A DNA stretch of 64,000 nucleotides from Bdellovibrio bacteriovorus str. Tiberius (lineage in GTDB: Bacteria > Bdellovibrionota > Bdellovibrionia > Bdellovibrionales > Bdellovibrionaceae): assembly GCF_000317895.1 (NCBI RefSeq), contig NC_019567.1, positions 2,170,001-2,234,000 on the forward strand, read 5' to 3'. This document shows positions 54,777 through 63,480 of the stretch, piece after piece. Numbering within the stretch: position 1 is the stretch's first letter; each line of letters begins with the position of its first letter. The position numbers and the translations under genes were made by a program. The notes beneath the pieces are model-generated. The model worked only from the letters and a program-made list of their open reading frames with translations. It was not told the origin of the DNA and did not search any database.

Positions 54777-55403
54777 ATGGGTGCAGCTCCACAAACTCAC
54801 ACAAGTCCTGAAAAGAAGTACATGCTGAAAATCCCCGTCCAGAAACGCTCCAAAGAGACGGTGGCTAGCATTGTAGAATCCTGCGCACGCCTTCTGGTTC
54901 AAGAGCCCTACCACGCTATCACTACTGACAAGATCGCCGAAATGGCAGGTGTCAGCATCGGGTCTCTGTATCAGTTCTTTGCCAACAAAGAAGCCATAGT
55001 GGCCGCGGTGATCGACGATCTTCTGCAGAAAGACCTGGCATATATTGAAGAGAAACTGGCTCATCTTCAAACGCCGGACCTGGATGCCAAGATCCACGCC
55101 TTCATCGACATCGGCTTCACACGCTTCCACGACAACCGCCCGCTAAGAACCGCCCTGCAAGGCGTTCAAGGCATGCTGGATTACTGGGAAACACGCCGCG
55201 TGTTCTTTGAACACTACCAAAAAGCGGTATTGGCCCACATGCCGGTTTATCAGGGACGTGACCGTGACATGATGGCTCTTTTCGTCGTCAGCTGCTTTAA
55301 CAACATCCTGCAACTGGGATTATTGGGACCGCAAACTGTCGAGCGCGAAGAAGCGATCAAAAAAGAAGTCTTCACTCTGTTCAGCAGATACCTGAAGCCT
55401 TAA
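54777..55403 (+). CDS. TetR-family transcriptional regulator
   Basis: The 208-residue protein has an N-terminal TetR helix-turn-helix (about 20-65: ITTDKIAEMAGVSIGSLYQFFANKEAI) and a helical ligand domain. AAAGGAGG lies five bases before the chosen ATG; an upstream frame lacks any signal. It precedes the flavin oxidoreductase gene, which is its likely target or cotranscribed partner, with a terminator between. Confidence 0.92.
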   Translation: MGAAPQTHTSPEKKYMLKIPVQKRSKETVASIVESCARLLVQEPYHAITTDKIAEMAGVSIGSLYQFFANKEAIVAAVIDDLLQKDLAYIEEKLAHLQTPDLDAKIHAFIDIGFTRFHDNRPLRTALQGVQGMLDYWETRRVFFEHYQKAVLAHMPVYQGRDRDMMALFVVSCFNNILQLGLLGPQTVEREEAIKKEVFTLFSRYLKP

Positions 55404-55423
55404 GAAATTACTTGCGTCCTCCG

Positions 55424-55464
55424 AGCCTCCCCGTATTCTTTATGAAAGCAGGGAGGCTTTTTTT
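55424..55464 (+). terminator. Terminator overlapping the next gene's ribosome binding site
   Basis: AGCCTCCC and GGGAGGCT pair (loop about 19 bases, with inner CTTT/AAAG pairing) and are followed by T7. The ATG of the next gene follows the T-run directly, and its ribosome binding site GGGAGG is the 3' arm of the stem. Confidence 0.8.
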
Positions 55465-56463
55465 ATGCTCAAAAAGATCAAAACCAGTTTCACCGACACC
55501 ATGGGCATCGACTATCCCATCATCGCAGCCCCCATGTTTCTGGTCAGCAACACCGACATCGTCGTCGAAGCCAGTGAAGCCGGCGGCATCGGCACCTTCC
55601 CTGCCCTGAACTACCGCCCGATCGAACAATACGCTGAAGCCCTGAAAAACATCAAAAGCCGCACCAAGAAACCCATTGGCGTGAATGTCATTGTGAACAA
55701 AAGCAACACCCGCCAGGGTGAAGACATCAAAGTGGCCCTGGATCACGGCGTGGACATGTTCATTACTTCTTTGGGAAGCCCCAAATCTGTGATTCGGGAC
55801 GCCCACAAAAATGGCGCCAAGGTATTTTGCGATGTCACGAATCTGGAGCACGCCCTGAAAGTTCAGGACATGGGCGCTGACGGCGTGATCGCTGTGGGCG
55901 CCGGCGCTGGCGGACATGCCGGCCCGATTTCTCCGTTGGTTTTGATTCCGTGGCTTAAAACCCGACTGCAGATCCCCATCATTGCCGCCGGAGGCATTGC
56001 TCACGGATCCATGATTTCGGCGTGTCTGGCACTGGGCGCTTCCGGCGTCAGCGTGGGAACCCGATTCATCGCCAGTCGCGAAGCTCAGGTGGATCAGTCC
56101 TACAAGGACGCCATCGTGAATTCCACCCCGGAAGATATCGTGATGACCACACGAGTGTCAGGCACACCGGCTGCGGTGATCAACACCCCTTACGTGCAGA
56201 AAATGGGAACTGATTTGCCGTGGGCAATGAAGATCCTGAAAGACTACAAACTGACAAAGAAATACATGGTACCGTTGATTCATTTGATGGGAATGAAGTC
56301 CCTGGAGGCGGCTGCCACCAAACCCACTTGGAAAACCGTATGGACTGCCGGGCAGTCTGTGGGCCTGGTGGAAGAAATTCTGACCGTGAAAGAAATCTAC
56401 GCCAAGCTCATCAACGAATATGATGAGAGCGTAAAAAGCCTTTCCCAGTTAGGCCTTGATTGA
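55465..56463 (+). CDS. NAD(P)H-dependent flavin oxidoreductase, nitronate monooxygenase type
   Basis: The 332-residue TIM-barrel protein matches the 2-nitropropane dioxygenase family: Y-P-I-I-A-A-P-M near residue 20, GVNVIVNK, GAGAGGHAGP (FMN/phosphate loop with the catalytic His), and A-A-G-G-I-A-H-G then G-V-S-V-G-T-R-F. It should oxidise nitronates or reduce related substrates using FMN. Its 3' end overlaps the convergent DUF4442 gene by 15 bases. Confidence 0.9.
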   Translation: MLKKIKTSFTDTMGIDYPIIAAPMFLVSNTDIVVEASEAGGIGTFPALNYRPIEQYAEALKNIKSRTKKPIGVNVIVNKSNTRQGEDIKVALDHGVDMFITSLGSPKSVIRDAHKNGAKVFCDVTNLEHALKVQDMGADGVIAVGAGAGGHAGPISPLVLIPWLKTRLQIPIIAAGGIAHGSMISACLALGASGVSVGTRFIASREAQVDQSYKDAIVNSTPEDIVMTTRVSGTPAAVINTPYVQKMGTDLPWAMKILKDYKLTKKYMVPLIHLMGMKSLEAAATKPTWKTVWTAGQSVGLVEEILTVKEIYAKLINEYDESVKSLSQLGLD

Positions 56464-56934
56464 TCTGTTTCTGACGGAAAGTGTGAGCTCATAAGTCATG
56501 ATGGGCTCTGTTTCACTCACTGAAGGAACGATCGCATAACCCTTCATTTTTCGTTCAATACGGTTCGGATTGGTTTTGGACTCTTCAATCAAAGAGTTCA
56601 CCATTTCGACTTCGTCGCAGATAAAGTGCACATCGCCATCACCGCGCTTCAGATAGTCGCCTTTGAAATCCTTGAACACGAAGTCAATCTTCTGCTTGCT
56701 TTCAGCAATGGAAAAAACCGCCGCTGCCGCGATGGAAAGTTCTGCACCAATCCCCAACGCACCAAAATACATCGAGTTCAGGTGATTCTTCGTGCGATAC
56801 CCCAGCGGGATCTTGATCACAAAGCGCTTTTTGCCAGCTTCCACCACACGGGGACTGACAAACAAAACCAAAGGAATTTTGAAAAGACCATAAAGATGAA
56901 CGAACAGTGTGTATTTGAGATTTTTCATATTCAT
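56449..56934 (-). CDS. DUF4442-type hotdog-fold protein
   Basis: The 161-residue protein fits the DUF4442 family of thioesterase-like hotdog proteins: an N-terminal hydrophobic helix, R-T-K-N-H-L-N-S-M-Y-F-G-A-L-G-I-G-A-E-L (the central hotdog helix), then long strands. Catalytic activity is not established. There is no strong ribosome binding site, and a second in-frame ATG two codons later is equally possible. Confidence 0.78.
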   Translation of the reverse strand: MNMKNLKYTLFVHLYGLFKIPLVLFVSPRVVEAGKKRFVIKIPLGYRTKNHLNSMYFGALGIGAELSIAAAAVFSIAESKQKIDFVFKDFKGDYLKRGDGDVHFICDEVEMVNSLIEESKTNPNRIERKMKGYAIVPSVSETEPIMTYELTLSVRNRSIKA

Positions 56935-57167
56935 TCATCAATAGTAGGACTCACGCCCAGAGATGGACCAGCGTTTTTCACTGAGGCCTCGACCTTTTGA
57001 CAAAACGCACCATCAGGAGTGTAATGAAATCAGACAGGAGTTCCGTGAATTTTCCCCTCATACATGTTCTCATTCCCTCCTTCTCACGGACTCCTGCCCC
57101 GTTTATTGACCCCTTGACTATTCGCCTTTAAAGGAGAGGATAGAAACAGCAAGGGGTTCTTTTTTAT

Positions 57168-57380
57168 ATGGAACAAGCTCCACCCAAAACCAAATTTCTG
57201 GATCGCTGGACGCCACGAGTGTTTCGTGAAGCGAAGCAGATTTTCCGCGAAAGCGGATTAAAGGGCGTGATTCGCCGTTATGGCTGGAAATTCTTTGCCG
57301 TGTTTTTTGCTTATTATCTGATTCGCGATATTACTTTGTACATTATTCTGCCGTGGTACCTGGCGAAGAACTTGTTGTAA
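57168..57380 (+). CDS. Small membrane protein, 70 residues
   Basis: The product has a basic N-terminal half and one hydrophobic helix at the end (about 45-65: FFAVFFAYYLIRDITLYIIL). AAGGGG lies upstream of the ATG. A possible TTGAC-type promoter precedes it. No family is recognised; it lies alone between divergent and convergent neighbours. Confidence 0.6.
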   Translation: MEQAPPKTKFLDRWTPRVFREAKQIFRESGLKGVIRRYGWKFFAVFFAYYLIRDITLYIILPWYLAKNLL

Positions 57381-57386
57381 GACTAT

Positions 57387-57779
57387 TTACAAATCAATTC
57401 CCAAAAGGAAACTTCCCACCAAAGCCACAAAAACTGTCAGCGCCATCAGCGCAAGCCCTTTGTCTTTTTGCTTCAGGAACAAGATGGCGGTCATCAGGAC
57501 GCGCACCAACGGCAGACACACCAACACCACCAGACCAAACTGGGCAATCAACAGCGCGCGATCATTCATCACCAGCGCCCATTGAATGTTTTCCACGAAG
57601 GGACGAGGTTCATACGTGCTGAAGGACTGTAAATCTGATCCATCACGCAACCACATCCACAGCCAGCCCGTCAGCAGGAAGATCCCGGCAAACAAGACAC
57701 CACCGCGCAGAATCTGACTGATGGTCAGCTCCAGATCATGCAAAGACTCTTTTTCCGGTGTTTGCGGAGTCGGCGTCAT
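57387..57779 (-). CDS. DUF1634 membrane protein
   Basis: The 130-residue protein has three membrane helices and fits DUF1634, which is very often encoded next to TauE/SafE exporters. Its start overlaps the stop of the TauE gene by four bases, so they are coupled and probably form one system. Confidence 0.85.
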   Translation of the reverse strand: MTPTPQTPEKESLHDLELTISQILRGGVLFAGIFLLTGWLWMWLRDGSDLQSFSTYEPRPFVENIQWALVMNDRALLIAQFGLVVLVCLPLVRVLMTAILFLKQKDKGLALMALTVFVALVGSFLLGIDL

Positions 57780-58591
57780 TTCAACCCCTTGATGATCATC
57801 TGAATGGACACGATACTTAGAACCACCACGAAGATCTGACGAATCCTTACCGCTGGAATTTTCACCATGGCCTTGGCACCGACAAAAGATCCCACGATGA
57901 TTCCGACAGCCACAGGCGCTGCGATTTCAGGACGGATATCCCCGCGCAGAAGATACGCCCCGGCGCTGGCAGAGGCCGTCACACCAATCATAAAATTCGA
58001 CGTCGCACTGGAAACCTTAATCGGAATCTTCATTGCTCCGTCCATGGCCAAAACCTTGAAGATCCCGCTGCCGATACCCAAAAGGGCCGACATCACACCC
58101 GCGCCAAACATGGCAAACAGACCCAGCGGTACATTCTGCACCTTGTATTCAATCAGACGGTTGTCACTTTCCGGATAGATGCCATCAAGCTTCAGCTTTT
58201 CGGCCCAGGGGTGATTGACGGTGGCAATGTGTTCACCGCGCTTTCGCAGCATCATCAGGGCCGAAAAAAACAGGAAGGTTCCAAACAGAAGGAACAGAAA
58301 TTGTGCTTTGATAAAAGAGGAAATCAGAAAACCAACAATGGCGCCACTGACTGTTCCGACCTCAAGAAACACAGCCAGTCGCAGATTGGTCAAAGAATCT
58401 TTCAGGTAGCTGGCAGCAGCCCCCGAGGACGTGGCCACAATCGAAATCAAGCTGGCGGCAATAGCGTAGCGAATATCGACGTGGTACACCAGAGTCAGAA
58501 CCGGAACCACAATAATTCCGCCACCAAGCCCCAGAAGGGCCCCGAGGAAACCGGCGGCCATGGAAGTGATCAGCAGCAGTAACTCAAACAT
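57776..58591 (-). CDS. TauE/SafE-family sulfite exporter-like protein
   Basis: The 271-residue protein has eight predicted helices in two halves with the family motifs G-F-L-G-A-L-L-G-L-G-G-G and A-L-L-G-I-G-S-G-I. TauE/SafE proteins export organosulfonates or sulfite. With the DUF1634 protein it forms a two-gene unit. The substrate cannot be read from the sequence. Confidence 0.9.
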   Translation of the reverse strand: MFELLLLITSMAAGFLGALLGLGGGIIVVPVLTLVYHVDIRYAIAASLISIVATSSGAAASYLKDSLTNLRLAVFLEVGTVSGAIVGFLISSFIKAQFLFLLFGTFLFFSALMMLRKRGEHIATVNHPWAEKLKLDGIYPESDNRLIEYKVQNVPLGLFAMFGAGVMSALLGIGSGIFKVLAMDGAMKIPIKVSSATSNFMIGVTASASAGAYLLRGDIRPEIAAPVAVGIIVGSFVGAKAMVKIPAVRIRQIFVVVLSIVSIQMIIKGLK

Positions 58592-58600
58592 TGCGTTTGC

Positions 58601-58996
58601 TTACTTTACGCACTCGTACAGCTTAACCAAGCGAGCTCCGTAGTAAGTGTCTTTCTTTGTGAACTGCCAAGGTGGATACGGCAGGAAAACAGCTTCAGCA
58701 CACTGGCCAGGCTGAGCCACCGCCCATTGACGATCTTCGGAAGACGCTGTGAAGATTTCGTTTGTTTTAGTGTCCTTAATACCGATAGCAAAAGAAAACA
58801 CCTGAGATGTGATATTTCCTTCGGCGCGTGTGACAAGTGCCACAGGAAGCTCTACACGTTCAACACTGGTGATTTCACCAATCACAGTTTTAGAGAAGAT
58901 CACACTGTAGTTAGCCAGCACCGCCCACAGGATCAAACCAAAAACCACCAAACCAATAACAAACTTCGTAAACTTCCAAATTGTTGCCATATCCAT
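58601..58996 (-). CDS. Membrane-anchored protein, unknown
   Basis: The 131-residue product has one N-terminal membrane helix (about 10-30) and a small beta-rich soluble domain with two cysteines (P-G-Q-C-A-E-A and Y-E-C-V-K at the end), probably periplasmic and disulfide-bonded. No family is recognised. It is nine bases upstream of the TauE gene, so it may be part of that operon. Confidence 0.65.
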   Translation of the reverse strand: MDMATIWKFTKFVIGLVVFGLILWAVLANYSVIFSKTVIGEITSVERVELPVALVTRAEGNITSQVFSFAIGIKDTKTNEIFTASSEDRQWAVAQPGQCAEAVFLPYPPWQFTKKDTYYGARLVKLYECVK

Positions 58997-59040
58997 GGCT
59001 TATCGGTAAGTTTTAAACACGTCAACAAAAAGGACCCCCC

Positions 59041-60279
59041 GTGTTTTCCAAACAAGAAAAGCTCCTTCTCGCGATCCTGGCTTCCATTCAGTTTAGTTCC
59101 ATCGTGGACTTCATGATCATGATGCCACTGGGGCCTCAGTTGATGCGCATGTTTGCGATCAATCCGCATCAGTTCGGACTCCTCGTGTCATCGTACACCT
59201 TCTTTGCGGGCTTGAGCGGCTTTGCCGCCTCTTTCTTCCTGGACAAATTTGATCGCAAGGCCTGCCTGCTGTTCTTCTTCATTGGGTTCTCGGTGGGGAC
59301 CGTGGCCTGCGGCCTGGCGCCGAACTATGAAATGCTGCTTTTGGCCCGCGGCCTGACCGGCGTCTTTGGCGGCGTGCTGGGTTCGTTGGTTCTTTCCATT
59401 GTCAGTGATGCAATTTCTTACGAGCGTCGGGGCAGCGCCATGGGCGTGATTATGACGTCGTTTTCCATGGCCTCCATTCTGGGGGTCCCCTTCAGCCTGT
59501 TCCTGGCAAACCAGTTCAACTGGCACGCTCCGTTTATCTTCCTGGGATGCACGTCCCTGGCACTTTGTGTGGTGATCTGGTTCAAAGTTCCGTCCATGAG
59601 CAAACACCTTGAGGGCGGCATCATCAAAGAGCCCATGTGGAACACCATCAGCCGCATCGCCAACAACAAAAACCAGCGCCGTGGCCTGTATTTCATGTCG
59701 TCGGTGATGTTCGGCCACTTTGCCATCATTCCTTTCCTGTCGCCATCACTGGTGGCCAATGCCGGCCTGACCGAATCCCAACTGCCGCTGATGTACATGA
59801 TTGGCGGCGCCTTTACGATTTTCAGCTCCCCGTTCATCGGACGTCTGGCGGATCGCTATGGAAAACACAAGGTCTTCTTGTGGGGGGCCCTGGTGACGCT
59901 GATTCCTTACTGGGTGATCACCAATCTGGGACCCAGTCCTCTTTGGGTGGTGCTGGCGATCTGCGCCTTCTTCTTTGTGGTTTCCGGCGGACGCATGATT
60001 CCGGCGACAGCTTTGGTTTCTGGGACAGCCCGACCGCAAAACCGCGGAAGCTTCATGAGCATCGTCAGTTGCGTGCAGCAGTTGTCGTCAGCGGTTTCAA
60101 GTTACATCGGTGGCTTGATTGTCACGACCGGAGCTCATGGACGTCTGGAGCATTACCCGGTGGTGGGCTATATCGCCATCGGCTTCACCTTTGTCGCGAT
60201 CTTCCTGTCCCGCCGTATTGAAGCGGTTGAAGGCGGCGGCCCGGCTCCGGTCGAGCACGTGGCAGAGCCTGTCGTTTAA
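59041..60279 (+). CDS. MFS transporter (drug-efflux-like)
   Basis: The 412-residue protein has twelve helices. Motif A appears between helices 2 and 3 (SFFLDKFDRKACLL) and again between 8 and 9 (PFIGRLADRYGKHKV), and motif D2 near the start is F-M-I-M-M-P-L-G. These are features of DHA1-type exporters. It starts with GTG after AAAAGGA. The C-terminal tail is soluble and proline-rich. Confidence 0.88.
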   Translation: MFSKQEKLLLAILASIQFSSIVDFMIMMPLGPQLMRMFAINPHQFGLLVSSYTFFAGLSGFAASFFLDKFDRKACLLFFFIGFSVGTVACGLAPNYEMLLLARGLTGVFGGVLGSLVLSIVSDAISYERRGSAMGVIMTSFSMASILGVPFSLFLANQFNWHAPFIFLGCTSLALCVVIWFKVPSMSKHLEGGIIKEPMWNTISRIANNKNQRRGLYFMSSVMFGHFAIIPFLSPSLVANAGLTESQLPLMYMIGGAFTIFSSPFIGRLADRYGKHKVFLWGALVTLIPYWVITNLGPSPLWVVLAICAFFFVVSGGRMIPATALVSGTARPQNRGSFMSIVSCVQQLSSAVSSYIGGLIVTTGAHGRLEHYPVVGYIAIGFTFVAIFLSRRIEAVEGGGPAPVEHVAEPVV

Positions 60280-60285
60280 ATTATT

Positions 60286-60687
60286 TTACTTCACTTTTTG
60301 GCGCAGAGATTTGGTTTCAGAATGTTTGCGCTTGGTATCCAGACGCTTGCGCACAGAACTGCGGGACGGCTTGGTGGCCACTCGTTTTTTGGGAACAAAA
60401 AGGGCTTTTCTTAAAAGTGCATGCAGACGAGCAATGCACTCGGAACGGTTCTGATCCTGATCCCGATGCACATCGCTGCGAATCAGAATATCACCCTCTT
60501 CGGTCAACTGCGCGGCCAGCTTGGCCTGCAGGCGCAATTTCAATTGCTCGCTGATCACCTGGGAACTCATCAGATTCCAACGCAGAATCGCCGCCGAATT
60601 GGTGCGATTGACATTCTGCCCTCCGGGCCCGCGGGACCGGGCATAGGTGAAGTCAAGTTCTGCAAAAGGAATCTGAATATCGATCAT
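60286..60687 (-). CDS. arfB: Alternative ribosome rescue factor ArfB (YaeJ)
   Basis: The 133-residue protein has the GGQ motif in RGPGGQNVNRTNSAAILRW, and a basic C-terminal tail that in YaeJ inserts into the empty mRNA channel (K/R-rich from about 105). ArfB hydrolyses peptidyl-tRNA on stalled ribosomes. Its start overlaps the OsmC gene stop by four bases. Confidence 0.94.
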   Translation of the reverse strand: MIDIQIPFAELDFTYARSRGPGGQNVNRTNSAAILRWNLMSSQVISEQLKLRLQAKLAAQLTEEGDILIRSDVHRDQDQNRSECIARLHALLRKALFVPKKRVATKPSRSSVRKRLDTKRKHSETKSLRQKVK

Positions 60688-61142
60688 GCCTTGGCGCTTT
60701 CAAAGTCGGCCTGTCCTTCGCCGATCTTCACGTCGTTCAGGTACACCTCGTAATCAATCGGAGAGGCTTTCACGACCATCGCGCTGACGCCGCAGTACTT
60801 GGTCATGGACAAAACCACAGCCTTCATCAGCTGTTCGTTCTTCATTTCGCCTTTTACGAGGAATTTCAGTTTTACGCGGTCGAAAATGGACGGATAGCCC
60901 GCCGTGGTGTCGGTGTCTGCGTCCACGCTGCAGGACTGAAGCCCGACTCTCATTTTCTGCAGGATGGAAACCACGTCCATCCCGGTGCAGCCGCAGATAC
61001 TGGCCAAAAGCAGTTCTTTCGGGGATGGCCCTTGGTCCTTGCCTCCATCGCTGCGTGAATCCATAGCAACCTTGTGGTCACGAATCTGCGACTCGAAGCC
61101 GATGCCTCCAACCCACTTCGTTTGACACGCCATATGACCCAT
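60684..61142 (-). CDS. OsmC-family redox protein
   Basis: The 152-residue protein has the two OsmC cysteines: I-C-G-C-T-G-M-D-V and KYCGVSAMV. OsmC and Ohr proteins reduce organic hydroperoxides. AGGAGG is six bases before the chosen ATG; a frame extending upstream has no signal. It overlaps arfB. Confidence 0.9.
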   Translation of the reverse strand: MGHMACQTKWVGGIGFESQIRDHKVAMDSRSDGGKDQGPSPKELLLASICGCTGMDVVSILQKMRVGLQSCSVDADTDTTAGYPSIFDRVKLKFLVKGEMKNEQLMKAVVLSMTKYCGVSAMVVKASPIDYEVYLNDVKIGEGQADFESAKA

Positions 61143-61224
61143 TAAAACCTCCTGCGGTGCGCTTGGGAAGTAGCCTACCGTCCATAACGCCAGAAGTAAA
61201 GGCCCCCATTGCCGCGGCAAAGGT

Positions 61225-61254
61225 TTGCAATGACCTTCCATTGAGAGTTACAAT
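61225..61254 (+). promoter_or_regulatory. Sigma-70-type promoter of rny
   Basis: TTGCAA and TACAAT are separated by 18 bases, about 22 bases before the start codon. Confidence 0.45.
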
Positions 61255-61275
61255 AACAGGGTTAGGAGTACCCTT

Positions 61276-62859
61276 ATGATTGCAATGATTGCTACAGCCA
61301 TAATTGGAATTGTCGCCGGTGGTGGTTTGGGCTGGGCCTTGCACAAATTCTTCAGAGCGCGCACTTTGCGTCTGGCTCGCGAAGAGGCCCAGGATATTTT
61401 AGACGAAGCCAATGAAGTCATCGAACTTCGCAACCTGGAAGAAAAAGAACGCATCCAGGAAATCGAAATGGAATTGTGGACCAAGGTGGAACCCGAGATG
61501 CTGAAGTCCGAAGGACGCATCGAGGATCTGCAGGAAGTCGCCAACGAGAAAAAAGCCAAAGCCGACGCCATCGTTCAGGAAGAAAAGAAGAAACTTCAGG
61601 ACCGCGAAGCTGACGTAAAAGTTCAGGAACAGGCCCTGCGTGGCCAGGAATCTGAACTGGGCAAAATCAAGGACGCCCAGAAGGCGCTGAACCAGGATCT
61701 GGTGCAGAAGCTGACCGAGCGCCTGGGCACTTCCGCTGAAGAATTCAAAACCCAGTTGAAAAACCAGATGGAAGAGGAATCCCGCCGTCGTGCTGCCCGC
61801 ATGATCCAGGAAACCGAAGCTGACACCAAAGAACACGCCGAATCTGAAGCCAAGCGCATCCTGAGCCTGGTGATTGACCGTTTCGCCCGTCCTTACTGCG
61901 CAGAGCGTGGTATTGGTGCGGTGAACTTCCCGGATGCTCACATCCGCAAGCTGTTCTGCGACCCGGCTGGAAACAACATCAAGGCCGTTCAAGATGCCTG
62001 CGGTTGTGACATCATCGTGGAAGAAGGCATGGACATGGTCGGCGTTGCCGGCTTTGACCCTGTTCGCCGCGAGATGACCCGTCGCACGCTGGAGCGCATC
62101 TTCAAGGAAAAGAAAAACATCAATCCTGATTTCATCAGAAAAATTGCTGAGAATCAGAAGAAAGAGCTTTTCAAAAACATCAAACACGATGGCGACTCTT
62201 TGGCTAAAGAATTGAAACTGGAAGGCTTGAACGCCGAGATCCGTCAGATGATGGGTTCTTTGCGCTATCGTTATTCCTTCACTCAGAATCAGTATTTCCA
62301 CTGTGGTGAAGTGGGCTGGCTGGCGGGCCTGATGGCAGCTGAGCTGGGTATTGATATCAAGAAAGCACGCCGCGTGGGCATGCTTCACGATATCGGTAAA
62401 TCCATGGACCACACCGTCGAGGGCGGTCACGCCGTGATTGGTGCCGACTTTATCGCGGCTCGTGGCGAAGCGGCTGACGTGGTTCACGCCGTGAAAGCCC
62501 ACCACTTTGACGAACAACCCAGCACAGATCATGCGTTCCTTGTGATCGCGGCCGATGCGGTTTCTGGTGCTCGTCCGGGCGCTCGTCGTTCAACGATTGA
62601 ATCCTACAATCAGAAAGTTTCCGAATTGCAGGACATTGCCCGCAGCTTCCCGGGTGTTACTGACTGCTTCGTATTAAGTGGTGGTCGCGAATGCCGAGTG
62701 ATGGTGAATGGCAAAAAAGTGGATGACACTCAAGCCATGGATCTGTCGCGCAAAATTGCGGCACGCATCGAAGAAGAGTGCAATTACCCAGGATCAATTA
62801 AAGTGGTCGTGGTGCGCGAAACAGTTGTCACAGAACAAACAAGGAAAGAACTCGCATAA
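61276..62859 (+). CDS. rny: Ribonuclease Y
   Basis: The 527-residue protein has an N-terminal membrane helix, a long coiled coil (about 40-200), a KH domain, and an HD domain (GMLHDIGKSMDH, then HHFDEQP) that cuts RNA. RNase Y starts mRNA turnover, often at the membrane. Length is standard. A hairpin spans its stop codon. Confidence 0.96.
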   Translation: MIAMIATAIIGIVAGGGLGWALHKFFRARTLRLAREEAQDILDEANEVIELRNLEEKERIQEIEMELWTKVEPEMLKSEGRIEDLQEVANEKKAKADAIVQEEKKKLQDREADVKVQEQALRGQESELGKIKDAQKALNQDLVQKLTERLGTSAEEFKTQLKNQMEEESRRRAARMIQETEADTKEHAESEAKRILSLVIDRFARPYCAERGIGAVNFPDAHIRKLFCDPAGNNIKAVQDACGCDIIVEEGMDMVGVAGFDPVRREMTRRTLERIFKEKKNINPDFIRKIAENQKKELFKNIKHDGDSLAKELKLEGLNAEIRQMMGSLRYRYSFTQNQYFHCGEVGWLAGLMAAELGIDIKKARRVGMLHDIGKSMDHTVEGGHAVIGADFIAARGEAADVVHAVKAHHFDEQPSTDHAFLVIAADAVSGARPGARRSTIESYNQKVSELQDIARSFPGVTDCFVLSGGRECRVMVNGKKVDDTQAMDLSRKIAARIEEECNYPGSIKVVVVRETVVTEQTRKELA

Positions 62860-62881
62860 GCAATGTGAGTTCTTTCTGTCT
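62844..62881 (+). terminator. Hairpin over the rny stop codon
   Basis: Arms GAAAGAACTC and GAGTTCTTTC (10 pairs) close a 13-base loop that includes the TAA. A second small hairpin CTGTC-TTTA-GACAG follows directly. The T-run is short, so it is a probable rather than certain terminator. Confidence 0.55.
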
Positions 62882-62939
62882 TTAGACAGACCTTCTATTA
62901 AAATCCCTTCATGCTAGCTCTTTTAGAAGATTCTCCGAT

Positions 62940-62966
62940 CTACTTCGGTTTCAATTACTGAAGTAG
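62940..62966 (+). other. Inverted repeat upstream of the receiver gene
   Basis: CTACTTCGGT and ACTGAAGTAG pair over 10 bases with one wobble around a 7-base loop, 21 bases before the start codon of the CheY-like gene. It may be an operator or leader hairpin. Confidence 0.35.
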
Positions 62967-62987
62967 CGACACACAGGGAGAATATTC

Positions 62988-63413
62988 ATGGTCTTAGAAA
63001 CTAATCTCGAAAAACAACGCACACCTCGCGTTCTGGTGATCGACGATAGCTTGGATTCTGTGAAACTCATGTCACACATCCTTGATCACTACAAATGCGA
63101 TGTCACGATGGCTTTCGACGGTCAAGATTCCATCCCACTTCTTGCGAACAGACATTTTGATTTGGTGATTTTAGACTGGCAAATGCCACAAATGGGCGGT
63201 CGTGATACTTTACTTTTGATGGATCGTCTTTTGACGGAAAGAAAGGTGCACAAGATCCGCAGACCCATTCCGGTGGTGATTTACACCGGACACAGCGAGG
63301 AAGAACTGGATCTGCCATTGGTGAGAAACTTCACCTATATGGGCTTTATCAATAAACGCCAGGCGTTCAGTTCCATGATGAGATCATTTAATTTTATTTT
63401 GCGTTCTATCTAA
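62988..63413 (+). CDS. CheY-like response regulator
   Basis: The 141-residue single receiver has the acidic pair I-D-D near 19, phospho-Asp63 in LVILDWQMPQMGG and the conserved Lys near the end in F-I-N-K-R. The region around residues 80-95 is longer and basic compared with CheY. No kinase is adjacent. AGGGAG precedes the ATG. Confidence 0.9.
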   Translation: MVLETNLEKQRTPRVLVIDDSLDSVKLMSHILDHYKCDVTMAFDGQDSIPLLANRHFDLVILDWQMPQMGGRDTLLLMDRLLTERKVHKIRRPIPVVIYTGHSEEELDLPLVRNFTYMGFINKRQAFSSMMRSFNFILRSI

Positions 63414-63436
63414 GGCAACTTAGGAACGCACGCAAC

Positions 63437-63465
63437 GGGGCCGCGGGCATGATGTCCGTGGCCCC
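63437..63465. other. Strong hairpin between convergent genes
   Basis: GGGGCCGCGG and CCGTGGCCCC pair over 10 bases (one wobble) around a 9-base loop. Neither side has a T-run, so it may be a weak bidirectional terminator or only mRNA-stabilising. Confidence 0.4.
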
Positions 63466-63480
63466 AGAACTATCAGGCCC

